The notes beneath the pieces were generated by a model. That model worked only from the letters and a program-made list of their open reading frames with translations. It was not told the origin of the DNA and did not search any database. Shown in pieces: positions 6,367 through 11,765 of a stretch of 11,765 bases of DNA. This stretch comes from Nocardioides sp. (GTDB lineage Bacteria > Actinomycetota > Actinomycetes > Propionibacteriales > Nocardioidaceae), in NCBI GenBank assembly GCA_030145945.1, contig JASLDK010000185.1:1-11765 (forward strand), written 5' to 3'. Made by a program: the position numbers and the translations under genes. Within the stretch, counting starts at the first letter, position 1, and every line of letters begins with the position of its first letter.

Positions 6367-7282
6367 GGTCGGCGCCTTTCAGTCCGAGTCGCTCACGAGC
6401 CTGGGCCGGTGTCGCGACGGTGCGGCCGAGGGACTCGACGATCCCCCGGACCTTCGTGACCTGGTGGGCGTTGGAGGGCGTGAGCTCCCCCGGCCCGATG
6501 AAGAGGCTGTCCTCCATACCGACGCGCAGGTTGCCGCCCAGCATCGAGGCCTGGGTCGCGAACGGCATCTGATGGCGCCCGGCAGCGAGGACCGACCACT
6601 CGTAGTCGTCACCGAAGAGCTTCTCGGCGATGGTGTGCATGTGGACCAGGTTGTCCAGGTCCGCGCCCACGCCGCCCAGGACGCCGAAGACCATCTGTAC
6701 GAAGTACGGCGGCTCCAGCCAGCCCTGATCGATCAACCAGGCGAGGTTGTACAGGTGGCCAAGGTCGTAGCACTCGAACTCGAAGCGGGTGCCATGGCCC
6801 TGCCAGAGCTCCTTCACGACGAACTCGAGGTCGGCGAAGGTGTTCTTGAAGATGAAGTCGCGCGTCATCTCCAGGAACCCTGGCTCCCAGTCGTGCTTCC
6901 ACTGGTCGTACTTGGCGGCCATCGGAAAGATGCCGAAGTTGAGTGAACCGACGTTCAACGAAGCCATCTCGGGCGAGGTCGCCGTCGCGGCGCGCAGCCG
7001 CTCCTCGCGACTCATCCCGAGTCCGCCACCCGTGGAGACGTTCATGACGACATCGGACTGCCCGGCGATGCGGGACATGAAGTCGGCGAACAGCTCGGGC
7101 CGCGGATCCGGTTGACCGGTCTCGGGGTTGCGGGCATGCAGATGGATGATCGCCGCGCCCGCATCCGCGGCCTCGATCGAGGCCCGAGCGATCTCCTCGG
7201 GGGTGATCGGTAGATGCGGCGACATGGTCGGCGTGTGGATTCCACCTGTCGGCGCGCAGGTGATGATGATCGGCTCGGACAC
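6353..7282 (-). CDS. BKACE (DUF849) beta-keto acid cleavage enzyme, probably dehydrocarnitine-cleaving
   Basis: 309 residues of the BKACE family (formerly 3-keto-5-aminohexanoate cleavage enzyme, DUF849), a zinc-dependent TIM barrel. ITCAPTGGIHTPTMS forms the first strand. HLHAR carries the two zinc ligands His47 and His49. VSTGGGLGMSREERL and LRVGMEDSLFIGPGEL follow, the latter with Glu257 as the third ligand. The enzyme condenses a beta-keto acid with acetyl-CoA and yields acetoacetate plus a new acyl-CoA. Next to a carnitine-dehydrogenase-like gene the likely reaction is 3-dehydrocarnitine plus acetyl-CoA to betainyl-CoA plus acetoacetate. The GTG at 7282 follows GAGGAG with good spacing and sits 18 bp after the oxygenase stop. 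It overlaps the next gene by 14 bp, so coupling is likely. Family call is firm; the substrate is from context. Confidence 0.9.
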   Translation of the reverse strand: MSEPIIITCAPTGGIHTPTMSPHLPITPEEIARASIEAADAGAAIIHLHARNPETGQPDPRPELFADFMSRIAGQSDVVMNVSTGGGLGMSREERLRAATATSPEMASLNVGSLNFGIFPMAAKYDQWKHDWEPGFLEMTRDFIFKNTFADLEFVVKELWQGHGTRFEFECYDLGHLYNLAWLIDQGWLEPPYFVQMVFGVLGGVGADLDNLVHMHTIAEKLFGDDYEWSVLAAGRHQMPFATQASMLGGNLRVGMEDSLFIGPGELTPSNAHQVTKVRGIVESLGRTVATPAQARERLGLKGADHVTV

Positions 7283-7300
7283 GACTTCTCCTCAGAATCC

Positions 7301-8458
7301 TCAGACGGTGACGGCGGTCTGCGACTCGACCAGGGCGCGGTACGCGTCGAGCACCAGGCCGTGGAAGTGGTGGACACCGTGCTCGGAGAGTCCGGAGCCG
7401 GCAGGGTCGTAGACGATGCGCCCCTGCTCGAAGGCGGGGGTCCGCATCCCACGTTGGACGCTCTCGACGATGGCGATGTCCTGCACCTGGAGTGTCTCGT
7501 CGATGTAGCGGACCGACTCCTCCTCGGCCGGCAGGAGGTCAGTGGTCTCCAGGAAGAAGTCCCACGTCTCAACCGTCCGGTCGGGGCCGACGGGAACCAC
7601 CTGGAAGACCATGAAGTTGCCGCGCCCGGGATAGCGCAGCAGGCAGGTGTTCGGCCACAGCCACCACACCGCGTGCTCGGTGACCGACGCCGCAGAGACG
7701 TCGTACGCCGCGTTCGCGTGCTTGCCCGCTTCAGCGAAGTGGCTCGACCAGATCCCGTGCGTACGCACCTCGTAGGTGTCCATGTCGACGAGGTCGACGA
7801 ACTCCTTGTGGGCGACGTGACAGTGGTAGCACTCGAGGAAGTTGTCGATGACGTTCTTCCAGTTCGACGCCACGTCGTAGGTGATCCGCTTCGCGTGGGT
7901 CAGTCGGGCGACGTCGGGCGCCCACCGGGCAATGTCCTCGGCGAGGTCGCCCGCCTGCTCGCCCAGCGATGGCGCATTCGGGTCGAGGTTGACGTAGACC
8001 ATCCCGCCGAACTCCTCCACCTGAACCTGGTCGAGGCAGATCTCATCCTTGTCGAAGGTCGCCATCCGGTCCGCGCGCCGGGCGGCCTTCAGCCGTCCGT
8101 CGAGCCCGTAGGTCCACGCGTGGTACGGGCACACGATGCTGCGCGTCGTCCCCGATCCCGCGAGCAGCTCGTGTGCCCGATGCTTGCAGACGTTGTAGAA
8201 CGCTCGCAGCCCGCCGTCCCGGTCACGCACGATGGCGACCGGCATCCCCGCCACCGTCGCCGAGACGTAGTTGCCAGGTGCGCCGAGTTGTTCGCCGTGA
8301 CAGACCCACTGCCAGCTCCGCGCGAAGATCGCCACCACGTCCATCTCGGCCCACCGTGAATCGGTGTAAGCCTCCGCGTGCAGCGAGCAGGACTGCGCGG
8401 GGTCCGGGTGGTAGCCCGTGGCGATCCGGTCGATGTCGGCGGCCGAGACGAGGGTCAT
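7301..8458 (-). CDS. Rieske-type oxygenase alpha subunit, betaine/carnitine class (GbcA/CntA-like)
   Basis: 385 residues. The N-terminal Rieske domain has Cys91-x-His93 (NVCKHRAHELL) and Cys110-x2-His113 (VCPYHAWTYG), ligands of the 2Fe-2S cluster. The catalytic domain has NFLECYHCHVAH with His212 and His217, and Asp327 in QDIAIVESVQRGM, which together bind the mononuclear iron. Glu209 takes the place of the Asp that normally bridges the two metal centres. That replacement, and the VESVQRG motif, mark oxygenases that demethylate or cleave quaternary amines such as glycine betaine or carnitine. The ATG at 8458 lies directly behind a strong operator-like palindrome; 50 further open codons upstream would cross it and are not real. 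The ferredoxin reductase partner is not in the window. In this operon, oxidation of glycine betaine released from carnitine is the best guess. Confidence 0.88.
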   Translation of the reverse strand: MTLVSAADIDRIATGYHPDPAQSCSLHAEAYTDSRWAEMDVVAIFARSWQWVCHGEQLGAPGNYVSATVAGMPVAIVRDRDGGLRAFYNVCKHRAHELLAGSGTTRSIVCPYHAWTYGLDGRLKAARRADRMATFDKDEICLDQVQVEEFGGMVYVNLDPNAPSLGEQAGDLAEDIARWAPDVARLTHAKRITYDVASNWKNVIDNFLECYHCHVAHKEFVDLVDMDTYEVRTHGIWSSHFAEAGKHANAAYDVSAASVTEHAVWWLWPNTCLLRYPGRGNFMVFQVVPVGPDRTVETWDFFLETTDLLPAEEESVRYIDETLQVQDIAIVESVQRGMRTPAFEQGRIVYDPAGSGLSEHGVHHFHGLVLDAYRALVESQTAVTV

Positions 8459-8464
8459 GACGGC

Positions 8465-8493
8465 AGCGTAGAACCGACTGGACAAACGTTCAA
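8465..8493 (-). promoter_or_regulatory. Putative promoter of the oxygenase operon, possibly leaderless
   Basis: On the minus strand TTGAAC (8493-8488) and TACGCT (8470-8465) are 17 bp apart, a sigma-70-like pair. Six bases separate the -10 from the ATG at 8458, so a start about seven bases downstream would fall on the ATG and give a leaderless mRNA, common in actinobacteria. No ribosome binding site is visible. The -35 lies inside one arm of the palindrome. Confidence 0.45.
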
Positions 8494-8520
8494 TCTCGTT
8501 CTGAACATTTGTCCAGTCGG
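8474..8520. promoter_or_regulatory. Candidate TetR operator: 19-bp near-perfect inverted repeat
   Basis: Arms CCGACTGGACAAACGTTCA (8474-8492) and, on the other strand, CCGACTGGACAAATGTTCA (8520-8502) differ at one base and are separated by 9 bp. Each arm holds a pseudo-palindrome TGGAC-4-GTTCA, so two dimers could bind. It fills the space between the tetR stop (8524) and the oxygenase start (8458) and overlaps the predicted -35. It is unlikely to be a plain terminator, since no T-run follows on the minus strand. The TetR protein encoded just upstream is the probable ligand. Confidence 0.75.
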
Positions 8521-8523
8521 CTT

Positions 8524-9105
8524 CTAATTCGCCAAGGCGATCTCCTCGCAGCGCTCCACACTGCGCGTGACCGACCGCGCGTCGAGGCCGAGCAGCGCCG
8601 TCAACCACAGCCCGTTCTGCACCACATCGACGTCAGCGGCACGTCGGCCGCACTCCGCCTCGGACAGGTCTGGCCGCGCTGCGCCGATCAACTCCGCCAG
8701 CGCATGGCGGTAGCGCTGTTGTGCACCGCTGTTGATCAGCTCGAACTCCTGATGCGCGGCGGCCAACGCCCACAACTGGAGCCGGAGTGACAAGTACTCG
8801 GTGTTCAGGTACTCCGGCTGTGCCACCCGTCCGAGAACCACCCGCAGCCGAGCTTCGGGCGGCAACTCGTCGTTGGCCTCGAGCATGGCGATGTCCTGCT
8901 CCTCGACCCTGCGCAGCGCAGCTGCGACCAGGCTGGTCTTCTCGGCGAAGTGATAGTTCACCAGCCCCAGCGACACTCCGGCCTCGCGAGCCACCGCCCG
9001 CATGTTCACCGCGGAGATCCCGCCCCGGGACAGCAACTGGATCACCGCATCCAGGATGCGTTCTTGACGATCCCTGGCAGGTGTTTCGGTCGCGTCCTCC
9101 GTCAC
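8524..9105 (-). CDS. TetR-family transcriptional regulator (BetI-like)
   Basis: 193 residues. The N-terminal helix-turn-helix is standard: RQERILDAVIQLLSRGG, then ISAVNMRAVAREAGVSLGLV and NYHFAEKTSLV (about 14-60). The rest is the helical ligand and dimerisation domain; length and style (LRLQLWALAAAHQEFELIN, a Trp in the mid-domain) resemble BetI-like regulators of choline and betaine genes. The GTG at 9105 is preceded by AGGCTGGAG, although the GGAG spacing is short. The gene runs in the same direction as the catabolic genes and ends 3 bp before the large palindrome, so it most likely represses the oxygenase-BKACE-dehydrogenase operon. The 7-bp ACTGGAC core of that palindrome recurs in its own upstream region at 9133-9139, so weak autoregulation is possible. 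The inducer is unknown; carnitine, betaine or a CoA ester would fit. Confidence 0.9.
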   Translation of the reverse strand: MTEDATETPARDRQERILDAVIQLLSRGGISAVNMRAVAREAGVSLGLVNYHFAEKTSLVAAALRRVEEQDIAMLEANDELPPEARLRVVLGRVAQPEYLNTEYLSLRLQLWALAAAHQEFELINSGAQQRYRHALAELIGAARPDLSEAECGRRAADVDVVQNGLWLTALLGLDARSVTRSVERCEEIALAN

Positions 9106-9294
9106 GGCTCCAGCCTAGTTGGAGCACTGATCGTCCAGTGGCGGACGACTCCACCGAGACGTCACCCGAGTGGTGTTCCCTCCGGATCTGCGCGTGGGCG
9201 TCTGAGTACCGGGCCTGCGGTACGGTGCGCCATCGGTCGGCGGGGATTCCCGACTGGTGGCGGACCAGGATTCGACCAGGAGTGAGGTGCAAAC
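9106..9294. other. Divergent intergenic region between tetR and the SHOCT gene
   Basis: No gene is visible. It holds several perfect short inverted repeats: GCTCCA-7-TGGAGC (9107-9125), TCGTCC-6-GGACGA (9131-9148), GTACCG-6-CGGTAC (9206-9223) and CTGGT-5-ACCAG (9254-9268). There is also a direct repeat of GACCAGGA at 9263-9270 and 9274-9281. ACTGGAC on the minus strand at 9133-9139 matches the core of the TetR operator. GAGG at 9284-9287 is the likely ribosome binding site for the gene starting at 9295. No clear -35/-10 pair was found. Confidence 0.45.
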
Positions 9295-9744
9295 GTGTTC
9301 GGACAGCAGTGGGACAAGGCCGAGGCGAAGATCGTTCTTCGCGACGCGAAGTTCTCCGGCGACGGGTCGGTGGCCACCTACACCTACGTCGCCGACGTAC
9401 GGATGGCGTCCGGTGAGACCTTCCGGGCCACCGTCAAGGAGCCGACGATCGCGACGAACTTCTGGCCACCCGACATCGGCAACACCGTCTCGGTCTTCGT
9501 CCGCGCCAAGGACCGCAAGGTCAAGTTCGACAAGGACGACGACCGGCTCAGCGTGAAGGCGCACGACGCGGCACGGAAGCGGGCCTTCAAGGCGGCACAG
9601 CAACAGCCCGCCGGCACCTCGACCTGGCCCACAAGCACCGATCCGGAAGCACGACTGGCGAAGCTCGCGGCCTTGCGGGACCGTGGCCTGCTCTCCGCCG
9701 AGGAGTACGACGAGCAGCGCAGGCGCATCCTCGACGAGCTCTGA
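9295..9744 (+). CDS. SHOCT-domain protein
   Basis: 149 residues. The C-terminal 30 (about 119-148: ARLAKLAALRDRGLLSAEEY ending with ILDEL) are a clear SHOCT domain, a short helical module found at the ends of many bacterial proteins and usually linked to oligomerisation. The N-terminal part (about 8-85) is beta-rich, with ATYTYVADVRMASGETFRAT and NTVSVFVRAKDRKVKFDK, and looks like a small barrel. No signal peptide or membrane segment is present. A Lys/Ala/Gln-rich linker joins the two. The GTG at 9295 follows GAGG at a good distance. It is transcribed away from tetR and converges on the DJ-1 gene with 11 bp between the stops, leaving no room for an ordinary terminator. Function is unknown. 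Confidence 0.85.
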   Translation: MFGQQWDKAEAKIVLRDAKFSGDGSVATYTYVADVRMASGETFRATVKEPTIATNFWPPDIGNTVSVFVRAKDRKVKFDKDDDRLSVKAHDAARKRAFKAAQQQPAGTSTWPTSTDPEARLAKLAALRDRGLLSAEEYDEQRRRILDEL

Positions 9745-9755
9745 TGGGCTGCCGA

Positions 9756-10376
9756 TCAGGCTTCAGCTGACCTCGCCGAGTCGACGCCGTGCTCGATCGC
9801 CTCGAGCAGCGCGCCGTTGAAGGCCGGCAGGTCGTCGGGCTTGCGGCTGGTGATGAGGTTGCCGTCGGTGACGACGCGCTCGTCGACCCAGGTCGCGCCG
9901 GCGTTGCGCAGATCCGTCTGCAGGCTCGGCCACGACGTGAGCCGGCGGTGACGGACGACGTCAGCCTCCACCAGCGTCCACGGCGCATGGCAGATCGCGG
10001 CGACGGGTTTGCCCGACTCCATGAACGACCGCACCAAACTCACAGCGGCCTCGTCGGTGCGCAACGCGTCCGGGTTGGCGACCCCGCCGGGGAGCACCAG
10101 CGCGTCGAACTCCCCGGCGTCCACCTCGGCAACCCTCACGTCGACGTCACGGGTCGCTGCCTTGTCGAGATGATCGAAGGTCTGCACCTGTCCGGCTTCC
10201 GGGCTGATCAGCACCGCATCGTGGCCGGCATCGACCACCGCCTTCCAGGGCTCGTCGAGCTCCACTCGCTCGATGCCCTCGGCGGCCACCAGGAAGGCGA
10301 TCCGCTTGCGGACCTGCGCAGCCCCGGCCTTGCTGTCGGTGACGTTCTCGGCGCCGGTGGTCAGGGAAGTACCCAT
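9756..10376 (-). CDS. DJ-1/PfpI family protein (type 1 glutamine amidotransferase-like)
   Basis: 206 residues. KRIAFLVAAEGIERVEL forms the first strand and holds the family Glu (Glu36). The nucleophile elbow AAICHAPW gives Cys129-His130, the expected reactive Cys and its neighbour. DALVLPGGVANPD and the C-terminal GNLITSRKPDDLPAFN are also family landmarks. Members act as proteases, glyoxalases or deglycase-like stress proteins, and the exact activity cannot be read from sequence. About 24 residues precede the core, slightly longer than usual, without a signal peptide. The ATG at 10376 has an excellent GGAGGAG seven bases upstream, which decides the start over the in-frame ATG at 10403. It follows the FAD oxidoreductase in the same direction after 74 bp that include a hairpin. 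Confidence 0.92.
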   Translation of the reverse strand: MGTSLTTGAENVTDSKAGAAQVRKRIAFLVAAEGIERVELDEPWKAVVDAGHDAVLISPEAGQVQTFDHLDKAATRDVDVRVAEVDAGEFDALVLPGGVANPDALRTDEAAVSLVRSFMESGKPVAAICHAPWTLVEADVVRHRRLTSWPSLQTDLRNAGATWVDERVVTDGNLITSRKPDDLPAFNGALLEAIEHGVDSARSAEA

Positions 10377-10409
10377 GGTCCTACTCCTCCGTGTCGTGAT
10401 CATTGATCC

Positions 10410-10446
10410 CTCGCCGTACCCGGAGTTGCGCGTCCGACACGGCGAG
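10410..10446 (-). terminator. Hairpin after the FAD oxidoreductase gene (possible terminator)
   Basis: Eight-base perfect arms CTCGCCGT and ACGGCGAG (10446-10439 and 10417-10410, minus strand) enclose a 21-base loop. The loop contains a second stem of CGGA and TCCG. It begins a few bases after the oxidoreductase stop and is not followed by a T-run. It may be an intrinsic-like terminator of the kind seen in GC-rich actinobacteria, or an attenuation or processing structure before the DJ-1 gene. Confidence 0.4.
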
Positions 10447-10450
10447 CGCA

Positions 10451-11686
10451 TCACATCCCGAGGTCAGCCTGCACGGCCTGCGCGGCCCGCTCGCCCGAGA
10501 CGAGGGCACCCTGGATCGAGCTCGTGTCGCGGTGATCGCCGCAGACGTAGACACCACCGACGCGGACCGCCGAGCGGAACGCATGCGGCGCGGGCATCGC
10601 AGGCAGTGCCTGCGGGACGGCGTACGTCGCGATCTGCTCCCAATCGGCGGTCGACGTGCCGTAGAGAACACCGAGCCGGTCCAGCACGGCTCGCTCGTCG
10701 AACTCGCTCCGTTCGCCGTGCACGAGCGAGGTCGCGATGAGAGAGCGTCCTGCTGGGGCGTACGACGGCGCCGCAGCCGTGATGACGACGGTGTTGTTGA
10801 TCGGGCTGTCGCCGGGGTCGAGCACCAGGGTCGGCCGGTCCAGCGGTGACGCCGGCGCGGAGTGATAGATCGTGGTGACGCCCTTCCACTGCGTCGGTTC
10901 GAGCGGGCCATCGACCAACCTGCCCGCGGCATCCGCGTCGGTCGCGACGAGCACGGCCCGGGCGTTCATGCTCCCGTCCTTCGTCGTCACCCGGGTGGGC
11001 GTCACCGCCGTGACCCGGGCACCGAGGCGGACGCTGCCCGCAGGGAGGCGCTCGGCAAGTTGATCGGGGATCTGCTGCATGCCGAGAGCGGGCAACGTCG
11101 AGTCGCCCAGCGCGAACATGCGCAGCATCAGGTCCACGAATCGGGACGAGGTGGTCATCTCCTCCTCGAGGAGGACTCCGCTGAAGAAGGGCCGCAGCAC
11201 CCAATCGACGGTCGTGGTGTCGATGCCCATCGCGGCCCAGTGCTCCGCCGCGGATCGGTCCTCCCGCGCCTTGATCCGGGCCACCGGTCCCAGCGCGGCC
11301 ATGGCGGCGTAGGCCGCGAGCACGGCCTTGGACCGCATCCCACCGACGGGAGCCGTCAGCGCCTTCGGCACCGCCATCAGCTCGCGCCGGGGATCTCCGA
11401 GCCGGTGGTTCTCACCGTCCACGTGGACAAGGGCGGCGCGGTCGAAGACGCACAGGTCGAGTGCATCGAGATCGAGCAGCCGTCGTACGGCCGGGTAGGC
11501 GGTGTTGAGCACCTGGAAACCTCGGTCGAGCAGGAAGCCGTCGACCCGGTCGGTGCGGATCCGCCCGCCCACTGCGTCGCCGGCCTCGAGGACGACGACG
11601 TCGAGTCCCGCGTCGTGGAGTCGCGTCGCCGCCGCGAGTCCGGCCAGACCGGCGCCCACGACGGCGACGTCACAGCGCTCGACCAC
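10451..11686 (-). CDS. FAD-dependent oxidoreductase, amine-oxidase/protoporphyrinogen-oxidase fold
   Basis: 411 residues. The N-terminus is a classic FAD Rossmann motif: CDVAVVGAGLAGLAAATRL with GxGxxG at 11-16, Glu34 for the ribose, then GGRIRTD at 40-46. LDRGFQVLNTAYP follows, as in phytoene-desaturase-like and protoporphyrinogen-oxidase-like flavoproteins. Near the C-terminus GVYVCGDHRDTSSIQGALVS is the second FAD-binding motif. The middle is the substrate domain and gives no clue to the substrate. There is no signal peptide. The start is the GTG at 11686, with GGAGGAG at 11694-11700 seven bases upstream; the nearby ATG at 11693 is out of frame. It is preceded by another minus-strand gene ending three bases before it and is likely cotranscribed. 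Role unknown; isoprenoid, tetrapyrrole or amine oxidation are all open. Confidence 0.9.
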   Translation of the reverse strand: MVERCDVAVVGAGLAGLAAATRLHDAGLDVVVLEAGDAVGGRIRTDRVDGFLLDRGFQVLNTAYPAVRRLLDLDALDLCVFDRAALVHVDGENHRLGDPRRELMAVPKALTAPVGGMRSKAVLAAYAAMAALGPVARIKAREDRSAAEHWAAMGIDTTTVDWVLRPFFSGVLLEEEMTTSSRFVDLMLRMFALGDSTLPALGMQQIPDQLAERLPAGSVRLGARVTAVTPTRVTTKDGSMNARAVLVATDADAAGRLVDGPLEPTQWKGVTTIYHSAPASPLDRPTLVLDPGDSPINNTVVITAAAPSYAPAGRSLIATSLVHGERSEFDERAVLDRLGVLYGTSTADWEQIATYAVPQALPAMPAPHAFRSAVRVGGVYVCGDHRDTSSIQGALVSGERAAQAVQADLGM

Positions 11687-11689
11687 AGG

Positions 11690-11765
11690 TCATCTCCTCC
11701 GCTTCGACGCGGAGAGATGGTGCACGGCCTCGCCGCCGCTCTGCGCACTGCGCCAGGTGAGGTGG
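11690..11765 (-). CDS. C-terminal end of an unidentified gene (partial, off right edge)
   Basis: The last 24 codons before a TGA at 11692-11690 read HLTWRSAQSGGEAVHHLSAS then KRRR. Third positions are mostly G or C (CAC, CTC, ACC, CGC, GCG, GGC, GAG, GCC, GTG), as in real genes here, unlike the other two frames. The stop lies three bases upstream of the oxidoreductase start and just after its ribosome binding site, an operon-like arrangement. The stretch is too short to assign a family. Confidence 0.5.
   Translation of the reverse strand, partial: HLTWRSAQSGGEAVHHLSASKRRR

Noticed and set aside
5350..8359. Long plus-strand open frames opposite the dehydrogenase, BKACE and oxygenase genes
   Set aside because: They mirror well-identified minus-strand enzymes and show no family motifs of their own.
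8474..8520. Large palindrome read as an intrinsic terminator of tetR
   Set aside because: No T-run follows on the minus strand, and it overlaps promoter-like boxes placed correctly for the next gene, so an operator is more likely; a dual role is not excluded.

Overview
The window is high-GC DNA with G/C-rich third codon positions, GTG and TTG starts, and possibly leaderless transcription. This points to an actinobacterium; the protein styles suggest Nocardioidaceae or a relative, which is inference. Most genes lie on the minus strand. No rRNA, tRNA, CRISPR array or complete mobile element was found.

Left, 1-2486, is accessory-like. A PIN-domain protein whose C-terminal part begins like a GNAT acetyltransferase runs off the left edge. 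Next is a scar of about 670 bp with the 5' end of a tyrosine recombinase gene, cut off near 1091 where it meets an unrelated reading frame on the opposite strand. An aminoglycoside-nucleotidyltransferase-like gene and a small conserved actinobacterial protein follow.

Centre-left, 2570-5401, is a minus-strand operon: DrrA-like ABC ATPase, DrrB-like permease, MerR-family regulator, and a small conserved hypothetical. A perfect 15-bp dyad (TTGACG-3-CGTCAA) lies just upstream of the ATPase and overlaps the end of the neighbouring gene. It is a good candidate MerR operator, so the operon probably encodes a self-regulated drug or lipid exporter.

Centre, 5398-9105, is a minus-strand catabolic set: TetR regulator, Rieske oxygenase of the betaine/carnitine type, BKACE (DUF849) beta-keto acid cleavage enzyme, and a carnitine 3-dehydrogenase-like enzyme. 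The expected route is L-carnitine to 3-dehydrocarnitine, acetyl-CoA-dependent cleavage to betainyl-CoA plus acetoacetate, then Rieske demethylation of the glycine betaine released. The betainyl-CoA thioesterase and the oxygenase reductase are not in the window. A 19-bp near-perfect inverted repeat between tetR and the oxygenase gene covers a plausible promoter whose start would fall on the ATG.

Right, 9295-11765, holds a plus-strand SHOCT-domain protein facing a minus-strand group: a DJ-1/PfpI protein, an FAD-dependent amine-oxidase-fold oxidoreductase, and the last codons of an unidentified gene at the edge.

The strongest leads are the betaine/carnitine operon with its operator-promoter, the MerR dyad at the operon junction, the PIN-GNAT fusion, and the recombinase scar. 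Nothing seen proves a wholly new system.
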